Assembly: GCA_051005875.1 (NCBI GenBank)
Contig: JBPCIX010000062.1
Coordinates: 1 to 57,033 of the forward strand
Direction: 5' to 3'
Source: JBPCIX01 sp051005875
Lineage (GTDB): Bacteria; Actinomycetota; CADDZG01; JAHWKV01
Length of the DNA: 57,033 nt
The first letter of the stretch is position 1. Each line of letters opens with the position of its first letter. This document shows positions 50,460-57,033 of this stretch, piece after piece. Position numbers and translations under genes: made by a program. Below the pieces are notes generated by a model that was not told the origin of the DNA, ran no database searches, and worked only from the letters and a program-made list of their open reading frames with translations.

Positions 50460-50843
50460 CTAACGGCCCACGAGAACTACTTGAGCTATTGCTATTCCTG
50501 CGTCGTGAGATAGAGAGACTAGAGCGGTTGCTCCGGCGGCCTCCGCACCTGCGCGCCCGGTCAGCCTAAGAATCGGTGGGCCGCCTTCAGAAACAACCTC
50601 TACGTCATGCCATGAAAGGCTCGGCCATCCCTTTCCCAGGGCCTTGAAAGTGGCTTCCTTGGCGGCGAATCTGGCGGCAAGGTGCTGCGCCGGGCGACTG
50701 CTGCTCGAAGCGTAAGCAAGCTCACCTGGGGTGAAGAGTCGTTTTTCCAGATTGGGCCATTGCTTGAGAAGGGTGGCGATCCTGTCAATAGCGACAAGGT
50801 CAATGCCTATGCGAATTGAACCGGCCGGGCCAGTGCCCTGCAC
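50460..50843 (-). CDS. acpS: Holo-[acyl-carrier-protein] synthase
   Basis: Transfers 4'-phosphopantetheine from CoA to acyl carrier protein. 127 residues: IGIDLVAIDRI with the Mg-binding Asp, LAARFAAKEATFKALGKGW with the catalytic Glu/Lys, and SLSHDAGIAIAQVVLV. Two bases after the fabF stop; its substrate, the ACP, is encoded two genes upstream in the same operon. Confidence 0.94.
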   Translation of the reverse strand: MQGTGPAGSIRIGIDLVAIDRIATLLKQWPNLEKRLFTPGELAYASSSSRPAQHLAARFAAKEATFKALGKGWPSLSWHDVEVVSEGGPPILRLTGRAGAEAAGATALVSLSHDAGIAIAQVVLVGR

Positions 50844-50845
50844 GA

Positions 50846-52090
50846 TTAGGACGGTTTCGAGATGACCAGCGAGACGTTCTGCCCACCGAAACCGAAGGAG
50901 TTCGACACCGCTACATCGAATTTGTGGGCCCTGGCCTTATTTGGAACAACGTCGAGGTCGCATTTCGGGTCGGGCGTCTCGTAGTTGATTGTCGGCGGCA
51001 GTAATTGGTCGTTTAAGGCCAAAACGCATGCTGCGGCTTCGGTGGCACCGGCGGCGCCGATCAAATGGCCGGTCATCGATTTGGTCGAAGAAGTCGGCGG
51101 CGGGGAATCGCTAAATATCTTTTTGATCGCTTTGACTTCAGAGGCGTCGCCCAACTGCGTCGAGGTGCCGTGGGCGTTTATATAGCCGACCTCGGCCGTC
51201 GTAACTCCGGCGTCTGCAAGGGCGGTTTTCATAGACGCTGCCGCTCCTGCGCCGTCGGGATGGGGCATGACCACGTGGAACGCATCAGCCGAAAGGCCGT
51301 AGCCCAAAACCTCAGCCAGCACCTTGGCGCCCCTGCCTTTTGCGGATTCCTCCGACTCGAGAACCAGAACCGTACTCGCCTCGCCGAAAACAAATCCGTC
51401 GCGGTCTTTATCGAACGGCCTTGAGGCCTTCTCGGGCTCATCGTTGCGGGTGGATAGCGCCCTTGCCGAGCAAAACGATGCCAACGACAATGGACTGATA
51501 CAAGCCTCGGCCCCGCCGGCCAGAACAATGTCGGCCGCGCCGGAACGGATGAGGTCGACCGCTCGGGCTATGGCATTTCCGCTGGAAGCGCAGGCCGTAA
51601 CCGTGCATTCATTTGGGCCGGTGAACCCCATCTCGATGGCGATAGCGCCGGCGGCGGCGTTGGGGATCATCATCGCAATAAGGCTGGGACTCGCGTAACG
51701 GGGGCCGCTCGCGAGCATCTTGATGTGCTCTTCCTCGTAAAGCGCAATTCCACCTATCCCAGATCCGATGACCACTCCGACCCGCGCCGGATCCGGCTCG
51801 GAAGGGTCGAGCGCGGCATGCTCCAATGCAAGCTTGGCGCCCGCAAACGCCATTTGCGAAAAGCGCTCCATACGGCGAGCGCGCTTAGGGTCCAAGAAAT
51901 TCACAATGTCGAAATCTTTGACCTCGGCGGCGACCTTGCTCGGATAATCGGCGGTATCGAACTTGGTCAATGGACCCACCCCAGAGCGACCGTCCTTCAA
52001 TGAATCCCAGAAGGCGTCCACTCCGATGCCGACGGGAGTAACCGGCCCAATCCCGGTCACAACTGCTTTGTGCCTGTCTCCATTGCTCAT
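50846..52090 (-). CDS. fabF: Beta-ketoacyl-ACP synthase II
   Basis: Condensing enzyme of type II fatty-acid elongation, 414 residues. Cys-His-His triad: TVTACASSGNAIARAVDLI, NAHGTSTQLGD, KSMTGHLIGAAGATEAA. VVTGIGPVTPVGIGVDAFWD is the family N-end, FGFGGQNVSLVI the C-end. 18 bp after the ACP gene. Confidence 0.96.
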   Translation of the reverse strand: MSNGDRHKAVVTGIGPVTPVGIGVDAFWDSLKDGRSGVGPLTKFDTADYPSKVAAEVKDFDIVNFLDPKRARRMERFSQMAFAGAKLALEHAALDPSEPDPARVGVVIGSGIGGIALYEEEHIKMLASGPRYASPSLIAMMIPNAAAGAIAIEMGFTGPNECTVTACASSGNAIARAVDLIRSGAADIVLAGGAEACISPLSLASFCSARALSTRNDEPEKASRPFDKDRDGFVFGEASTVLVLESEESAKGRGAKVLAEVLGYGLSADAFHVVMPHPDGAGAAASMKTALADAGVTTAEVGYINAHGTSTQLGDASEVKAIKKIFSDSPPPTSSTKSMTGHLIGAAGATEAAACVLALNDQLLPPTINYETPDPKCDLDVVPNKARAHKFDVAVSNSFGFGGQNVSLVISKPS

Positions 52091-52108
52091 TGCTTCTTTT
52101 GCCTCAAC

Positions 52109-52354
52109 CTAACCGGGGACTTTTTGGCCCAATAGGTCTGCGGCCTCGCCGAGAGTGGTCACCTTTTCCAACTCTTCGTCGGCGACTTCTATGTTGAAGC
52201 GCTCTTCTACGGCCATCACGGCCGTCATCAAGTCGATTGAATCCAGCCCTAGATCGTTGAACAAACTGGCCTCCCTTGTAACTTTGTCGGGCTCAACCTT
52301 GAGTTTGTCGACCAGAACTTCCTTAAGTGCATCAAAAACCTGCTCGCTCGCCAT
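52109..52354 (-). CDS. acpP: Acyl carrier protein
   Basis: 81 residues, acidic four-helix carrier. The phosphopantetheine Ser is in DLGLDSIDLMTAVMAVEERF. VDKLKVEPDKVTREASLFND leads to it. Preceded by a 130-bp gap after fabG, the longest inside the operon, which contains a small ACCGC-TTGC-GCGGT hairpin and may hold an extra promoter for this highly expressed gene. Confidence 0.95.
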   Translation of the reverse strand: MASEQVFDALKEVLVDKLKVEPDKVTREASLFNDLGLDSIDLMTAVMAVEERFNIEVADEELEKVTTLGEAADLLGQKVPG

Positions 52355-52484
52355 AATTTCTCCTTTTAAGAACTTCCTAAAAACCTCTTGGGTAACTGAT
52401 TGCTGCAGCCCTTAACCCTATCCGACCAACAAAATCGAGCGAAGGGTCTAACCGCTTGCGCGGTCTGCCCAGTGGGACACCGCA

Positions 52485-53207
52485 CTAGGTAAGGCCACCG
52501 TTTATGTCGATCACCTGGCCGGATAGGTACGAGGCCCTTACGCAAAACCGAACGGCTTCAGCTACTTCCTCGGTCGTACCCGGCCTGCCCACCGGCACCC
52601 GGTTTAGAAGGGCCTCGCGCTGAACTTCGGTCAAGACTTCAGTCATCGCGGTGTCTATCAGGCCCGGAGCGACGACGTTGGCTGTGATCCCTTTGCGCGC
52701 AACCTCGCGTGATAACGATTTCGTGAATCCAACGAGGCCGGCCTTTGCCGCCGCGTAGTTGGTCTGGCCGGCATTTCCCGTCGTTCCAACAACCGACCCA
52801 ATGCTTACGATCCTGCCCCAGCCTGCCTTTAGCATTCCTGGCAACGCCCGCTTGGTGCAACGGAAGGCGCCGCTCAGGTTTACGTCCAGCACCTGTTCCC
52901 ACTCTTCATCGCTCATTCGCATGAATAGGCGGTCCCGCGTTATGCCGGCGTTATTGACAAGAATCTCGACCGGGCCAATGCTGCGCTCTATTTCATCAAA
53001 TGCAGCGGAAATCTCTTCCCGGCTGGTCACATCGACTCGGATTGCCGAAGCCTCTGCACAAAGCGCCGCGGTTTCGATGGCCTGGTCCTTGTTCTCGATG
53101 TAGCCGATGGCTACCCGAACCCCTTCCTCAGAAAGCATTTGGGCGCAAGCCCTGCCTATCCCGGCCCCCGCTCCGGTCACGAGGGCTACTTTGCCGGCGA
53201 GACTCAC
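52485..53207 (-). CDS. fabG: 3-oxoacyl-ACP reductase
   Basis: NADPH-dependent ketoreductase (SDR), 240 residues from a GTG at 53207 whose GTGA overlaps the fabH stop. VTGAGAGIGRACAQMLSEEG is the cofactor loop, NNAGITRDRLFMRMSDEEWE the family mark, SIGSVVGTTGNAGQTNYAAA then KAGLVGFTKSL the Ser-Tyr-Lys catalytic set. The open frame to 53384 lies within fabH and is not used. Confidence 0.95.
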   Translation of the reverse strand: MSLAGKVALVTGAGAGIGRACAQMLSEEGVRVAIGYIENKDQAIETAALCAEASAIRVDVTSREEISAAFDEIERSIGPVEILVNNAGITRDRLFMRMSDEEWEQVLDVNLSGAFRCTKRALPGMLKAGWGRIVSIGSVVGTTGNAGQTNYAAAKAGLVGFTKSLSREVARKGITANVVAPGLIDTAMTEVLTEVQREALLNRVPVGRPGTTEEVAEAVRFCVRASYLSGQVIDINGGLT

Positions 53208-54232
53208 TTGGCGCCGACTGGCGCCAGCGGACTTCCGGGATGGGCCGCCACGGCCGAGTCGGGCGAAACCGGCTTCGCCATAGTCCAGCGCATGAGCGCT
53301 CCGCCCCAGGTAAACCCTGCCCCGAAGGCGAGTATCAGCAAGCGGTCGCCGGGGCTCAGACGGCCCTGCTCCCAAGCCTCGCACAAGGCAATCGGAACCG
53401 AGCCCGCCGAAGTATTGCCATATTTTTCGATGTTCATAAAGACCTTTTCAGACTCGATGCCCAGCTGCGCCGCGCATTCATCGAGAATCCGGCGGTTGGC
53501 TTGATGAGCCACCAACAGGTCGAAGCCGTCGGCGCCGAGGCGTGCCCCCTGGGCCGTCATGGTTCTCACCGCGTTGCGATAAACGTCGCGCCCTGTCATG
53601 CGAATGCAAGCGAGCGCAGCCGGGTCCGTTGCAAGGCGGCTGCCGCTGCCGGGAACGATTACCTGCTCGGCCCCCGAACCGTCCGAGCCCATTTCAAAAC
53701 GGATCGGGGCGGCGTTTTCATCAGCGGTCACCAGCACCGCCCCAGCGCCGTCGCCGAACAAGGGTGCCGTTACCGGGTCGTCGAGGTTTAGATGGCGGGA
53801 CAACAGGTCCACTCCGACAATCAGGATCGTTCGGGCCGTGCCCGCAGCCGCCAACCCGGCCGCGACGTTCAGTGCGTAAACAAACCCCGAGCAGGCCGCA
53901 CTCAGATCGAAGGCGCCGGCCGAGGTGGGGATGCCGAGGGCACTTTGAATAATGGTCGCACAGGGGGGAAACACGTAGTCGGGCGTGCAGGTTGCAACGA
54001 TGACGGTGTCGATACTTTCCGCAGGGGTTCCTGAGTTAGCAATTGCCCCGCGTGCGGCCTCAAGCCCAAGGCTGGCGGCGGAATCATCGGGCGAGGCCAT
54101 GCGGCGTTCCCGGATTCCCGTACGGCTTTCGATCCAGCCCGGATTGAGCCCGAGCCGCTCCTCAATTTCTAGGTTGAGGACCACACGCGAAGGCAGGGCC
54201 TTGCCCAGGCCAATAATGCTGACGTTACTCAT
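53204..54232 (-). CDS. fabH: Beta-ketoacyl-ACP synthase III
   Basis: Starts fatty-acid synthesis by condensing acyl-CoA with malonyl-ACP. 342 residues. Catalytic Cys in FDLSAACSGFVYALNVAAGL, His in LLVAHQANRRILDE, Asn in KYGNTSAGSVPIALCEAW. N-end NVSIIGLGKALPSRVV. The last 25 residues run past the typical end (about 315-335) as an Ala/Pro-rich tail. Coupled to fabG by a 4-bp overlap. Confidence 0.95.
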   Translation of the reverse strand: MSNVSIIGLGKALPSRVVLNLEIEERLGLNPGWIESRTGIRERRMASPDDSAASLGLEAARGAIANSGTPAESIDTVIVATCTPDYVFPPCATIIQSALGIPTSAGAFDLSAACSGFVYALNVAAGLAAAGTARTILIVGVDLLSRHLNLDDPVTAPLFGDGAGAVLVTADENAAPIRFEMGSDGSGAEQVIVPGSGSRLATDPAALACIRMTGRDVYRNAVRTMTAQGARLGADGFDLLVAHQANRRILDECAAQLGIESEKVFMNIEKYGNTSAGSVPIALCEAWEQGRLSPGDRLLILAFGAGFTWGGALMRWTMAKPVSPDSAVAAHPGSPLAPVGAK

Positions 54233-54262
54233 TGAGTCTCGGAAATATTGAGATGCGTGAGT

Positions 54263-54643
54263 TTAGGGGCGGAGCCAGGCTACCGGCTCAGAAGCCCGAA
54301 CCGGGCATCCGTGCGGAACAAGGTAACCCATAATCCAGCCGGAAAAAGCCGACCTCACAGGGACCAACTCGCGGTCCGAAGACATTATTGTTCCGACTTC
54401 CTGGCCCTTGAGAACATACTCGCCTTCAGCCTTGCGAGGCTGATCCAGCGGTTGAAACTTACCGGCGCAAGGCGAAACCACCAGGCGCTCCGTCAAGGGA
54501 ATCCCTTCGCCGACAATGGAGTCAGAGTCTTGCTGAGGCCCTGCAATTGGTTCTTGCCCGTTGCCGACAACAACCAGCGCCGGCGCTTTGATTTCATCGG
54601 ATTCATGGTGTTCGATTACGGAGCCTTGCGTAAGTGGTGTCAT
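54263..54643 (-). CDS. Biotinyl/lipoyl-domain-like protein lacking the acceptor lysine
   Basis: 126 residues between fabD (10 bp) and fabH (30 bp). The C-terminal 75 residues have the outline of a biotin carboxyl carrier domain: VVSPCAGKFQPLDQP, EYVLKGQEVGTIMSSDRELV, PVRSAFSGWIMGYLVPHGCP, VRASEPVAWLRP. In BCCP the hairpin turn is EAMKM with the biotinylated Lys; here it reads IMSSDRE, so no biotin or lipoyl can be attached at the usual place. N-terminal 50 residues are variable. It may be a structural or regulatory relative of BCCP tied to fatty-acid synthesis. Its function is unknown. Confidence 0.72.
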   Translation of the reverse strand: MTPLTQGSVIEHHESDEIKAPALVVVGNGQEPIAGPQQDSDSIVGEGIPLTERLVVSPCAGKFQPLDQPRKAEGEYVLKGQEVGTIMSSDRELVPVRSAFSGWIMGYLVPHGCPVRASEPVAWLRP

Positions 54644-54653
54644 GGTTACCCTT

Positions 54654-55565
54654 TCATACTCCTGCCAAAATTTTTGATGGTTCCTTAGCGGCGTCTTCGT
54701 CGCTCGAAACTGAACCGATGCTGACCCCGGTTATCGTGCGTTTAACCAGGTTACCCAGAACCGACCCCGGCCCAACCTCGACGAATTCATCCAGGCCGTC
54801 TTTTTGCATCCGTTCTACTGTTTCGGTGAAGCGAACAGGTGACGTAAGGGCTGAAACAAGCAACTGCCTGATTTCAGCCGGCTCGGTATGCGGCGAGGCA
54901 TCGGCTACCGAGTAAAAGACACAAGAGGGGGCTCGGACTTCAGTGGCGTCGAGAGCGGCTGCAAGTTCTTCGGCGGCGGGGGCCATGAGCGGCGAATGTC
55001 CGGCCATTGGGACGTCGAGCCGAACCACGCGCTTGGCGCCGGCACGAAGAGCCTGGTCGGCGGCATTTGCCAAAGGGGTGTCTTTGCCGGAAATCACAGT
55101 TTGGGTGGGGCTATTGAGGTTGGCGATCCAAACACCTTCGTTGTCGTCGCAAATTTCGATAATTGCGGCCCTATCGAGGCCGAGGACGGCGGCCATGCCG
55201 CCAGGGTTGGCTCGTGCGGCAGCGGTCATTGCCCGGCCCCTGATCGAGACAACATTTAGAGCCCCTTCGAATTCCAGGGCGCCTGCAGCAACAAGAGCGG
55301 CATATTCGCCAAGGCTGTGGCCGACAACCGCCTGGGGGCTCTGACCTGACGCCTGCATCGCCCTGGCCGCCCCGCAAGAAGTGATGAAAAGCGCAGGCTG
55401 AAGAACCTCAGCCGGCCATGACGGCTTGGGGTCCACGGTGCAGAGGCGCTCAAGGTCTGCATCGACCAAAGGCTCCGCAGCCGAGAACATTTCAGAGCAA
55501 GCCGCAAGCCCGGCTGCCATTTCGGGCCGCTGGGAGCCTTGCCCCGGAAACATCCAGGCGGTCAA
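54654..55565 (-). CDS. fabD: Malonyl-CoA:ACP transacylase
   Basis: Loads malonyl onto ACP. 303 residues: AWMFPGQGSQRPEMAAGL at the start, nucleophile Ser in VVGHSLGEYAALVAAG, Arg in VSIRGRAMTAA, His in VPMAGHSPLMAPAAEELA, and EVGPGSVLGNLVKRT near the end. Its ATGA start overlaps the sigma-factor stop by 4 bp, tying the sigma gene to the fatty-acid operon. Confidence 0.95.
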   Translation of the reverse strand: MTAWMFPGQGSQRPEMAAGLAACSEMFSAAEPLVDADLERLCTVDPKPSWPAEVLQPALFITSCGAARAMQASGQSPQAVVGHSLGEYAALVAAGALEFEGALNVVSIRGRAMTAAARANPGGMAAVLGLDRAAIIEICDDNEGVWIANLNSPTQTVISGKDTPLANAADQALRAGAKRVVRLDVPMAGHSPLMAPAAEELAAALDATEVRAPSCVFYSVADASPHTEPAEIRQLLVSALTSPVRFTETVERMQKDGLDEFVEVGPGSVLGNLVKRTITGVSIGSVSSDEDAAKEPSKILAGV

Positions 55566-56143
55566 GAAACTTCCTTGCGAAGGTCCGCGAGGGTGCGGTG
55601 CATAAGTACTCTGGCGGAGTTCTCGGAGCGCCCTAGAGCTTCGCCGATTTCCGCATGGGAAAGCTCTTCGTTGAATCTAAGAATTACCGCCCGGCGACGC
55701 TCCGGCGAAAGCCGGCCGATGGCTGCCAACAGGCGCCCCAACTCTTCTTCATAAACGACCGCCCGCCCCGGCTCGACGGCGATCTCATCGGCGGGATCAC
55801 CGAGTTCTTCAATGGAGACTGTGGTGCGGAAACGCCGGTTGCGGGCATGGTTGGCGCTTGCATTGCGGGCCGATGTGAAAAGCCAGGCCGCTACTTTTGG
55901 CGATCCGGCTTCCTTGGGGTCGAGATGCTTGAGAGCTTGCGAGAAAACTTGAGCCGCGAGGTCCTCGGCGTCGTGATGGTTACGCACCCTGCGAAATAGG
56001 TAGCCTTGCACCGGCTTGATATACCTGGAGTAAACTTCACGAAAGGCGGACTCCTTCCAAGCCGCGACGCGGTGAACAGTTCCGCCGTTGCCCAATTCGG
56101 GGCTTTCGGAGCTGTTTTCGCTCAAAGGAGTGTTGTCGCTCAC
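55562..56143 (-). CDS. ECF-type RNA polymerase sigma factor
   Basis: 193 residues with region 2 (FREVYSRYIKPVQGYLFRRV, HDAEDLAAQVFSQALKHLDP) and region 4 (AAIGRLSPERRRAVILRFNE, LSHAEIGEALGRSENSARVL). The N-terminal 20 residues are acidic and disordered. No anti-sigma gene is adjacent. As the first gene of the fatty-acid operon and coupled to fabD, it may tune lipid synthesis to a stress signal, or the fab genes may be in its own regulon. Both are inference. Confidence 0.92.
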   Translation of the reverse strand: MSDNTPLSENSSESPELGNGGTVHRVAAWKESAFREVYSRYIKPVQGYLFRRVRNHHDAEDLAAQVFSQALKHLDPKEAGSPKVAAWLFTSARNASANHARNRRFRTTVSIEELGDPADEIAVEPGRAVVYEEELGRLLAAIGRLSPERRRAVILRFNEELSHAEIGEALGRSENSARVLMHRTLADLRKEVS

Positions 56144-56178
56144 AATATTTAAGACACATGAGACCAGGGTTCGTTACT

Positions 56179-56195
56179 AGTTACGTGAAGTAACT
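56179..56195. promoter_or_regulatory. Inverted repeat between the sigma/fab operon and tetR
   Basis: AGTTAC-GTGAA-GTAACT is a perfect 17-bp interrupted palindrome, with a further GTTAC just upstream. A second, shorter palindrome TGAAA-GGG-TTTCA lies at 56209-56221. The position between divergent genes suits the operator of the TetR regulator. Confidence 0.6.
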
Positions 56196-56269
56196 TTAGA
56201 CGGCCCCCTGAAAGGGTTTCACGCCTAAAAAAGTATGTTTACCCCCAAAGGGCCAATATAACCGTCAAA

Positions 56270-56923
56270 GTGGAGGAACAACCTCAGAAAATGGCAGTTC
56301 AGGTGCGACTTTCGAAGGAAGAACGCCGAAGACGGCTGCTTCTAGCCGCCCAACAGCTTTTCGGTGAAAAGGGCTATCGCAAGTCTGAGGTCGAAGAGAT
56401 AGCCGCCCGAGCCGGGGTTACCAAGCCCATGATCTACCGGCATTTCCCCGGCGGGAAGGCCGAGCTGTTCATGGAAGTACTCGACGAGCACATCCGGGTC
56501 TTGCTGAGAGCCCTATGGGAAGCAATGGCTTCATCGAACGAAGCGATCGACCGATTGCACAATGGGCTGGAGGCCTACCTGCAGTTTGCAGAAGAAAATC
56601 CGGAGGGATTCCGGCTTCTCGTTGATTCATCAGCCGAGCTGGACCCAGGAGTCGGGGACCGTCTGCGGGAGGTCAGAGACTCGATCGCAAGGGGCCTGCA
56701 AACAGCGATCGCAGATGTGATGAAGGGGGCGGGACTCACCCCCGAAGGCGCTCCCGTTTACGCCCACGCGCTTTTGGGCGGCGTGGAATCGGTAGTCGCA
56801 TGGTGGCTGGAAGAGAAAAAGCCCTCCCGCGACATAGTGGTCGACTACCTATTGGCATTCCTATGGAAGGGCTTTGGCGGCCTGCCCAAGGACCCAACTC
56901 GCTTCCACCTTGAGCGGTCCTAA
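56270..56923 (+). CDS. TetR family regulator, possible fatty-acid synthesis regulator
   Basis: 217 residues. N-terminal HTH: KEERRRRLLLAAQQLFGEKG, YRKSEVEEIAARAGVTKPMI, YRHFPGGKAELFMEVLDEH. The C-terminal helical ligand domain (LLRALWEAMASSNEAIDRLH, VYAHALLGGVESVVAWWLEE) resembles acyl-CoA-responsive actinobacterial regulators. Divergent from the fab operon, as mycobacterial FasR relates to fas genes, so a FasR-like role is a fair guess. Start is GTG 56270 or ATG 56291; the GGAGG at 56272 favours neither clearly. Confidence 0.88.
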   Translation: MEEQPQKMAVQVRLSKEERRRRLLLAAQQLFGEKGYRKSEVEEIAARAGVTKPMIYRHFPGGKAELFMEVLDEHIRVLLRALWEAMASSNEAIDRLHNGLEAYLQFAEENPEGFRLLVDSSAELDPGVGDRLREVRDSIARGLQTAIADVMKGAGLTPEGAPVYAHALLGGVESVVAWWLEEKKPSRDIVVDYLLAFLWKGFGGLPKDPTRFHLERS

Positions 56924-56944
56924 GTCGAAACTAGCGTGCGTGGA

Positions 56945-56981
56945 GGGGAAAGGCCCCCTCCGGGGGGGTGTTCCTTTCCCC
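56945..56981 (+). terminator. Hairpin terminator after the TetR gene
   Basis: GGGGAAAGG and CCTTTCCCC form the outer stem and CCCCC/GGGGG the inner stem, 22 bp after the stop. A run of seven T follows about 16 bases on, so termination is likely but not textbook. Confidence 0.7.
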
Positions 56982-57033
56982 CACCCTTCGGACCAGTTTT
57001 TTTCCCCTCTTCCCGCCAATGGACAGCCACCCC

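Overview
The window looks like a chromosomal segment of an actinobacterium, probably a deep-branching, uncultured lineage (Acidimicrobiia- or Thermoleophilia-like). The reasons are GC-rich DNA with frequent GTG and TTG starts, a clpS gene coupled to a DUF2017 gene, a mycoredoxin-like glutaredoxin, an LppX/LprG-like lipoprotein, a type II fatty-acid cluster beside a TetR gene, and GlnR-type operators with 11-bp periodicity. No rRNA, tRNA, IS element, prophage or CRISPR array was seen.

Region by region: (1) 1-6593, minus strand: a selenocysteine-dependent glycine/sarcosine/betaine-reductase-like operon. It runs grdE-grdB fusion, grdC, grdA, then a membrane-anchored family 5 solute-binding protein that leaves the window. 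Both grdB and grdA carry an in-frame UGA in the family's selenocysteine position, so both genes look broken to ordinary gene callers. No grdD is present, and the GrdE part lacks the Asn-Cys processing site. (2) 6.7-12.8 kb: a GNAT acetyltransferase, a LigD phosphoesterase joined to a dead ligase domain, a GlnD whose nucleotidyltransferase site is degenerate, and a class A PBP. (3) 13-18.5 kb: the Anbu proteasome-like cluster (circularly permuted ATP-grasp, alpha-E, Anbu, transglutaminase) plus a second transglutaminase. (4) 18.5-26 kb: envelope and secreted proteins, and a DUF1326/DUF2182 pair. (5) 26-34 kb: an accessory stretch with toxin-antitoxin remnants (one toxin gene has an amber stop), ClpS/DUF2017, an ArsM-like methyltransferase behind two palindromic operators, and a frameshifted AlkZ-like gene. 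(6) 34-39 kb: carbonic anhydrase, LURP-one-like protein, MMPL exporter, CsbD. (7) 39-50 kb: a nitrogen/sulfur block with an Amt ammonium transporter, a solo winged-helix protein, a cation/proton antiporter fused to a catalytically dead GlnD-like module with two ACT domains, a ferredoxin nitrite/sulfite reductase, MetE, glutaredoxin and CysG. (8) 50-57 kb: bcp, then acpS, fabF, acpP, fabG, fabH, a biotinyl/lipoyl-like protein without an acceptor lysine, fabD and an ECF sigma factor in one minus-strand operon, with a divergent TetR gene.

Two systems stand out. One is the fused, GrdD-less, apparently pyruvoyl-less selenoprotein reductase. The other is a nitrogen-control circuit: two 38-bp GlnR-like boxes of identical geometry lie upstream of amt and between the antiporter-GlnD fusion and the nitrite/sulfite reductase. 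This links ammonium uptake, siroheme-dependent reduction and the new fusion protein. CysG, which makes siroheme, is 3 kb away. The genuine GlnD of the same window has also lost its nucleotidyltransferase aspartates, so PII control in this organism may be rewired.
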